Assembly (NCBI RefSeq): GCF_014205765.1
Contig: NZ_JACIIZ010000009.1
Location: 106,985-170,984 of the forward strand
Origin: Nitrospirillum iridis
Lineage (GTDB): Bacteria > Pseudomonadota > Alphaproteobacteria > Azospirillales > Azospirillaceae
DNA length: 64,000 nt
Reading direction: 5' to 3'
Part shown: piece by piece, positions 61,601-64,000 of the stretch
How the letters are laid out: every line of letters begins with the position of its first letter
Numbering within the stretch: position 1 is the first letter of the stretch
Translations under genes and position numbers: made by a program
The notes under the pieces: model-generated
The model's database searches: none
Seen by the model: the letters and a program-made list of their open reading frames with translations, nothing else
What the model was told of the DNA's origin: nothing

Positions 61601-64000
61601 TCACCACCACGGGTGATCTCACCCTCGGTACCGTGAACAGCTTGGCCGGCGCCACCGGCACCAGCGTCAGCCTGGTCACCGGGGCCGGCGGCACGTTGGT
61701 CATCTCCCAGGCCGTTTCAGCCACCACCGTCACCCTGACGGCCGACCGAATGAACCTGGGCGGCACCGTCACCGCCACGGGCGCGGCGCAGGTGAACACC
61801 GTCACCAGCGGCTGGTCCGTCAATCTGGGGTCCGCCACCGACGTCGCGGCAACGACGCTGGAGCTGTCGTCGGCCGAACTCAACCGGATTGATGCCAGCA
61901 GCCTGGCCATTTCTGGCGGCGGCATCACCGTCAGCGGCGCCATCGCCCCCACCCACGTCACCAACCTGACCCTGACCAGCACGGGGGCCATCGGCCAGAC
62001 CAGCGGCAGCACCCTGACGGTGGGCAGTCTGGGCATCAGCGCCGGCGGCGCCATCACCCTGGACCAGGCCAACGTCGTCACCACCCTGGCCGCCAGCGCC
62101 ACCGGCGCCGTCACGGTCACGGCCACCGGCGCCTTGACCGTTGGCACGGTGGGCGGGGTCAGCGGGGTCAGCGGCACGACCATCGCCCTGACCGCCGGCA
62201 CGGGCAGCCTGCTGACCGTGTCGCAAGCGATCTCGGGCACCGGCGTCGGCCTGACGGCCGACCGCGTGGCCCTGGGCAATACCGTCACCGCCACCGGCGG
62301 CGGCACGGTCACCCTGACCACCGCCACCAGCAGCGGCTGGAACGTCGATCTGGGCAGCACCGGCAACGCCGCCGCCAGCACCCTGGAACTGTCGGCGGCT
62401 GAGCTGAGCCAGATCACCGCCGGCACCTTGGCCATCGTCGGCAACGCCATCACCATCAGCGCCGCCATCGCGCCCGCGCATGCCGACACCCTGAAACTCA
62501 CCTCGCTCAGCACCATCGGCCAGGCCAGCGGCGGCACGCTGACCATCGCCACCCTCGGCATGGTCGCCGGCGGCGCCATCACCCTGGACCAGGCGAACAC
62601 CATCGGGACCCTGGCCGCCCAGGCCACCAGCGGCGGGGTCACGGTCACCAACAGCGGCGCCTTGACCATCGGCACGGCGGGCGGGGTCAGCGGGGTCAGC
62701 GGCACGACCATCGCCCTGACCACCGGCGCGGGCAGCCTGCTGACCGTGTCCCAGGGGATATCCGGCACCGGCGTCACCCTGACGGCCGATCGCATCAACC
62801 TGGCCGGCAGCGTGACGGCCACGGGCACCCTCACCCTGGTCCCCGTCACCAGCGGCTGGAACGTCGACCTGGGCAGCGCCAGCGACGGCACCGCCAGTAC
62901 GCTGGAGCTGTCGGCGGCCGAGCTGAACCGGGTCACCGCCAGCACCCTGGTGGTGGACCCGCCGGTGGCCGGCAGCATCGTCATCAGCGGCGCCATCGCC
63001 CCAGCCCATGTCAGCACCCTGCTGCTGGAGGCGACAGGAAGCATCAGCCAGGCCACCGGCGCCACCATCACCGTATCCAACCTGCGCCTGGACGCGGGTG
63101 GCGCCATCACCCTGACGGAGGCCAATAGCGTGGGCACCCTGGCGGCCAGCGCCGGCGGGGCGCTGGCCTTCACCAACAGCGGCGCCCTGACCATCGGCAC
63201 CGCCGGCGGCCTCAGCGGCATCTCGGCGACCGGCAGCGTCGCCATCACCGCAGGCGGGACCTTGACCCTGGCCGACGCCGTGACCAGCCAAGCCACCGGC
63301 GACGCCGTCACCCTGTCCACCACCGGCGCCTTCGTCAACGCGGCCGGTTCCAACGCCGTGGTGGCGAGCAGCGGCCGCTGGCTGATCTATTCCGCCACGT
63401 CCGCCGGCGACACGTTCGGCTCCCTGAACAGCGGCAATACCGCCCTATGGAACCGCACCCTGGCCACCGGCACGGTGACGGCCAGCGGCAACCGCTACGT
63501 TTTCGCCGAACAACCGACGCTGGTCGTCACAGCCGACAACCTGACCAAGACCTACGGCCAGGACGCCAGCGGCATCCTGACTTACACCCTGTCCGGCGGG
63601 GCCACCGGCGTCACCAACGCCTATCTGGGCAACACCAGCCTCAGCACCGCCCCCACCCTGGCCTCGACAGGGGCGGGCAGCGCCGCGAATGCCGGCAGCT
63701 ACACCATCACCGCGAGCGGTGCGGTGGCGACAGACGGCTCCGCCATCAGCTATACCGCGGGCACGCTGACGGTGGACAAGGCCGCCCTCACCGTCACCGC
63801 CAACTCCGCCACCGTCACCTATGGCCAGACACCCAGCCTCGGCGCCAGCTACAGCGGGTTCGTCAACGGCGAAACGACCACCGTCCTGGGTGGCACCCTG
63901 ACGGTCGGTGGGGCCGGAACCAACGCCGGCAGCTACACCCTGACCCCGGGCGGCCTCACCGCCGCCAACTACGACATCAGCTACGCCACCGGCACGCTGA
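52660..64000 (+). CDS. Giant filamentous-haemagglutinin-type secreted protein (TpsA-like), 3' end outside window
   Basis: An open frame runs without a stop from 52615 to the window end, giving at least 3780 codons from ATG 52660. ATG 52672 and 52693 are alternatives; GGGGG 8 bases upstream favours 52660. A hydrophobic signal core LLAGTALTLLAVALPGAAWA ends near codon 66. A haemagglutination-activity/TPS domain follows (GSISGAANGLTIDQTS; TLYVINPAGVVVGSTGVVVT; NEGTITAPNGTVGLAAG). Four GLUG-rich modules of 350-380 residues span about 54.5-58.8 kb, then a beta-helical repeat region with a 173-residue period, then MBG-like domains (LTKTYGQDAS; LTVTANSATVTYGQTPSLG) to the edge. It is probably a surface or secreted adhesin exported by a TpsB pore, which is not in the window. 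Confidence 0.88.
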   Translation, partial: MALGMVVRTRAMRAGDAWAGHQNLCVPPGVPPAGAVRHGGTRATLLAGTALTLLAVALPGAAWAGNGPALPTGGAFQAGTGSISGAANGLTIDQTSRRAIIDWKTFSIGQGGTVSFNNGAGATLNRVTGGNLSTILGTLKATGTLYVINPAGVVVGSTGVVVTGGSFTASTLDIANDAFMAGGTLLFKGDSDAEVKNLGKISATGGDVFLIARSVTNEGTITAPNGTVGLAAGQQVLLKDGDAGERVYVEVGSGDVTNTGAIEAAQAELKAAGGNVYALAGNGGGAIRATGTTLKDGHVWLSASGATETATDAGGAVSITGAVSATNADGSGGTVIATGKSVAVQAGAVVDASGTTGAGGTILLGGDRQGGGDAATKLVKQAVATAAQTTIGAGATLKADAGATGNGGSVIVWSDQQTGFAGTLSAKGGPRAGNGGFAEVSSHRLLDFTGAVDLTAPLGSVGQLLLDPENVTISTGSNSNSSQSGGTFTPTGNSSVINTTTLQNVLATADVTITTGSIGSQTGDITVANNVTWSASHSLTLSAYHSIIFNGGTLSHTAGSGDVTLRADNTGTGSGTVTFTSGGVNMVGSSGSVNLYYNPASYASPTSYAGNVALGSGALTTYMLVNTATNLQNLSTNLTETYALGRDIDASGTAAWNSGAGFVPIDSFSGTLDGLGHTITGLTINRPTTVAVGLFGDTPTSNGPKIRNLGLVDVNIAGFNRVGGLVGRANSGGSLTNVHVTGAITGYGDFIGGLVGLDDQQSISNSWTDVTITVPKGYSGSGVGGLVGWQRSGSLTNVYALGTVYAPDASRVGGLVGTDGFIGFGQGATITNAYATGNVTGNDAVGGLIGIAEGGSITKTYATGSVTGVTNLGGLVGINANPITLSWASGGITRSSGSATSVGALVGSNGDSVSAGSIATSYWDSYTAAGFSAVGATVGASTSSATAVTSDPAQSAASTYAYKASAYGAFNFTTDWWLSDGGTRPLGLWEYSLTVSNAHQLQLVAHDLTASYTQSNDIRMPAPTASGIWKSTSGSVPAGFIPLGTPSTPFSGTYNGQGYAIDGLTITYGGGSNTYIGLFGGNTGTLNNIALTNVAITVTNADSHVGALVGANGGGQITNAYVSGTLTFRGGGGYGVGGIVGIQYNGGTITGSTSMADVNLSFVNGGQGYAGGVLGVTADLSATAINTSYAGGTITVTGGNGVSGQALAGGLAGISTNISNSYSTATVTETGGSGGGDHIGGLVGQSSTGTISNSYASGAVSAPGTTVGGLIGYNVNATVNNSYWDKQTTGLSSGVGSGSATGITGRTTAEMAVQSNFSGWDFSNTWYLPAGLSRPILRAEASTTIRDAHELQLVALDPTARYTIANDISLASPLTDAADIWSGGFVPIANFSGELSGQDHTISGLTITGSAANRGLFASTTASARLANLALTNVSVSGGNNVGALVGSATGTTISNITVSGTVSGASQVGGVVGSATGPISFAGMSGTVSATADSVGGVVGFTNGAIADSWSTATVSSSGTSSHGLYVGGLAGQSTGTIDRSWASGSVSGWTDVGGLVGLASGAITTSSASGAVTGGGSVVGGLVGNLYGTSLTNTYATGAVTGFQETGGLVGIIQVAGASINNSYASGAVSSTSGSVYTSGLVGISSVAFTASNSFWDITTTGRSYGAASGGSGLTVSGFTGLTGTQGFTQATFTGAGWDFTNTWYMVDGSTRPLLQAEASTTLRSAHQLQLMSLNPTLNYTLANDINLGSALSATGEVWTSGGFSPIDNFGGSFATTFNGAGHTITGLTINRSGTSDVGLFTQLSGYVHDLTLSNVSVTGDTNVGGLAGATSGGNITKVTVTGSITGNSTVGGMVGSNGGLLLQTKSDILITTSGTNVGGLAGSNGGTIQDSYSLGGIRTTAGGSGQAVGGLVGSNSGTVQDAYAQTALLGTVNASGSAVGGLVGSNSGTVANTYSIGAVVTTGTTTLGGLIGSNAGSASNSFYDTETSGLSAGVGSGTATGITGKTTAQLQTRSTLTGAGWDYTTPVWGMIDGTTLPYFTWEHSGGVQIVTGTAYSDAAGSGFAVANRVSALTNGTSLGSGFAGANGYYYILADGSPITGGTLVAYLNPVLSNTTLGNAVHLTTSGGTTTGLTVLGNAVQMTSDGPVVSTSALASARPSGIDSSLLYTVSGSTITLSANASLDIEAGSRAITIDDALVLSGTGTLTLNSTGTSTQSAAITTPSLLLTGAGGIWQLGSLSSGNGINSIGTLAADTGTVLIGSNTAMAVGTVGSTNGVTVTGGLGFIGATTSVTQTQAISAGGLALEGGSYTLTNAGNSFSHFTANGASFTAVTTGAVTVDTVSAGGTSYSGLTLSGTASNSLTAGTNLTVATPSNSATLAAGGTLTLTAGGDLALTDTSLTVGSGSGTSTLTLAAANNLTLQGTSSAITITGTATAGLALSLYADTDSSGAGGITLSRTNILTKGGTLALVGGSVVSDPTTAGNAHSTGASATDDAAIGITNSTISLEGGNAILKGDGQANVTGTSSGIVLTNSSLTTTVTGTLTLTGSATTSTAAGAHAGIQLVGSTLQTAAGAIILTGTAAAGPGGNTGLLVNGGSVTATTGGITLTGTGTGGTGLRLYGETLGTTSGAIVLTGSGTTGAGLVLGDGTSTAASIGGGTQTGAITLTSDDFALSSGAAPTITTTGTVTLRQQSADRALAVGGSVTGADNLSAAGINGITAGTLVIGRNDISETAGFTIAGAIAPTVTTLVLTTGGAISQNSAATITATNLAVRAAGTIDLATAANSVGTLAAATTSGGVSFKAVGDLTIGTADGLSGVSGTTQVQLTTGVNGLLTVSQAVSGGGVTLTADRMDLASTVSATGGTTVTLATTSSSGWAVDLGGTGNATASTLELSAAELDRITAATLAISGGNITLTSALTPAHVTSLALTGTGTISQTSGSALSISGLAANAGSGVLLNQANTVATLAARGGSGAVQFTTTGDLTLGTVNSLAGATGTSVSLVTGAGGTLVISQAVSATTVTLTADRMNLGGTVTATGAAQVNTVTSGWSVNLGSATDVAATTLELSSAELNRIDASSLAISGGGITVSGAIAPTHVTNLTLTSTGAIGQTSGSTLTVGSLGISAGGAITLDQANVVTTLAASATGAVTVTATGALTVGTVGGVSGVSGTTIALTAGTGSLLTVSQAISGTGVGLTADRVALGNTVTATGGGTVTLTTATSSGWNVDLGSTGNAAASTLELSAAELSQITAGTLAIVGNAITISAAIAPAHADTLKLTSLSTIGQASGGTLTIATLGMVAGGAITLDQANTIGTLAAQATSGGVTVTNSGALTIGTAGGVSGVSGTTIALTTGAGSLLTVSQGISGTGVTLTADRINLAGSVTATGTLTLVPVTSGWNVDLGSASDGTASTLELSAAELNRVTASTLVVDPPVAGSIVISGAIAPAHVSTLLLEATGSISQATGATITVSNLRLDAGGAITLTEANSVGTLAASAGGALAFTNSGALTIGTAGGLSGISATGSVAITAGGTLTLADAVTSQATGDAVTLSTTGAFVNAAGSNAVVASSGRWLIYSATSAGDTFGSLNSGNTALWNRTLATGTVTASGNRYVFAEQPTLVVTADNLTKTYGQDASGILTYTLSGGATGVTNAYLGNTSLSTAPTLASTGAGSAANAGSYTITASGAVATDGSAISYTAGTLTVDKAALTVTANSATVTYGQTPSLGASYSGFVNGETTTVLGGTLTVGGAGTNAGSYTLTPGGLTAANYDISYATGTL
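52733..52756 (+). repeat. 12-base tandem duplication in the adhesin leader
   Basis: GCGTACCCCCTG occurs twice head to tail. It adds four codons (VPPG then VPPA) to the signal-peptide n-region without changing frame. Confidence 0.8.
54548..58800 (+). repeat. Four GLUG-motif modules of the adhesin
   Basis: Modules are marked by a recurring opening such as AHQLQLVAHDL, seen near 55651, 56701 and 57841, with a diverged first copy near 54548. Each continues NDI...W...GF.PI.NF.G, then GH.I.GLTI and a series of (V/I)GGLVG units. Period is 1050-1140 bases. GLUG repeats build beta-helical stalks in large secreted proteins. Confidence 0.75.
60796..63300 (+). repeat. Tandem 173-residue repeats of the adhesin
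   Basis: The anchor TLELSAAEL begins at 61339, 61858, 62383 and 62902 (leucine codon of LEL), giving in-frame spacings of 519, 525 and 519 bases. A diverged copy precedes at about 60796. Between anchors the same order recurs: AIAP.HV.TL.L, T.GTISQ.SG, QANTV.TLAA, LTIGT.GG.SGVSG, LLTVSQ, LTADR and SGW.VDLGS. The stretches near 62150 and 62680 are almost identical at nucleotide level, suggesting recent duplication or conversion. Confidence 0.85.

Noticed and set aside
54548..63300. CRISPR-like or tandem DNA repeat array
   Set aside because: The repeats are long, in frame and protein-coding, with no short constant repeat and unique spacers.
60525..63353. 942-codon reading frame antisense to the adhesin repeats
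   Set aside because: It exists only because the plus-strand repeat codons avoid stops on the other strand; the sequence is repetitive PVTALS-rich with no family.

Overview
The window is a high-GC (roughly two-thirds G+C), gene-dense chromosomal segment of a Gram-negative bacterium. Two TonB-dependent receptors, a membrane urate oxidase of the PuuD type, an alphaproteobacterial-style XdhABC set, frequent ATGA-coupled operons and a two-partner-type filamentous adhesin point to an alphaproteobacterium, possibly Azospirillaceae. That placement is inference from gene content only. I see no rRNA, tRNA, insertion sequence, prophage or CRISPR array.

Layout. 1-11.6 kb: purine breakdown. A leftward operon reads HIU hydrolase, xdhA, xdhB, xdhC, NifS-like cysteine desulfurase, then puuD, which is cut by the window edge inside its heme motif. 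A divergent rightward operon reads puuE, uraD, allantoate amidohydrolase and an extra M20 hydrolase, all with ATGA overlaps. Together they cover xanthine to urate, allantoin, allantoate and beyond. 11.6-14.9 kb: a small membrane protein, a Phd/VapC toxin-antitoxin pair with a perfect operator, an ArsR/AHSA1/membrane-protein operon and an EAL-domain protein. 14.9-30.0 kb: an FAD/NAD(P) oxidoreductase, a TonB receptor, a lipoprotein adenosine deaminase, a cytosolic nucleoside hydrolase, two orphan solute-binding proteins, and a leftward operon of a second TonB receptor, an exported nucleoside hydrolase and a glycosidase-like/FGE-like fusion. I read this stretch as nucleoside scavenging that could feed the purine pathway.

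30.0-39.4 kb: surface polysaccharide. A 787-base gene-free leader with several perfect palindromes precedes an operon of an ABC-2 exporter (permease and ATPase), a MotA/ZorA-like and a MotB/ZorB-like membrane protein, and an AGE-family sugar isomerase. Facing it are a tandem-GT2 glycosyltransferase and a HAD-family protein that has lost its catalytic aspartates. The ion-driven-motor-like pair inside an exporter operon is the most unusual arrangement here.

39.6-52.3 kb: a hybrid histidine kinase divergent from a chemoreceptor, a GNAT enzyme, a rhodanese/VOC/FtrA-like group with a duplicated 29-base element upstream of its genes, a GH3 beta-glucosidase and a GMC oxidoreductase. 52.66-64.0 kb: the first 3780 codons of a giant filamentous-haemagglutinin-type secreted protein, with GLUG modules, a 173-residue tandem repeat and MBG domains. 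It is still open at the window end.
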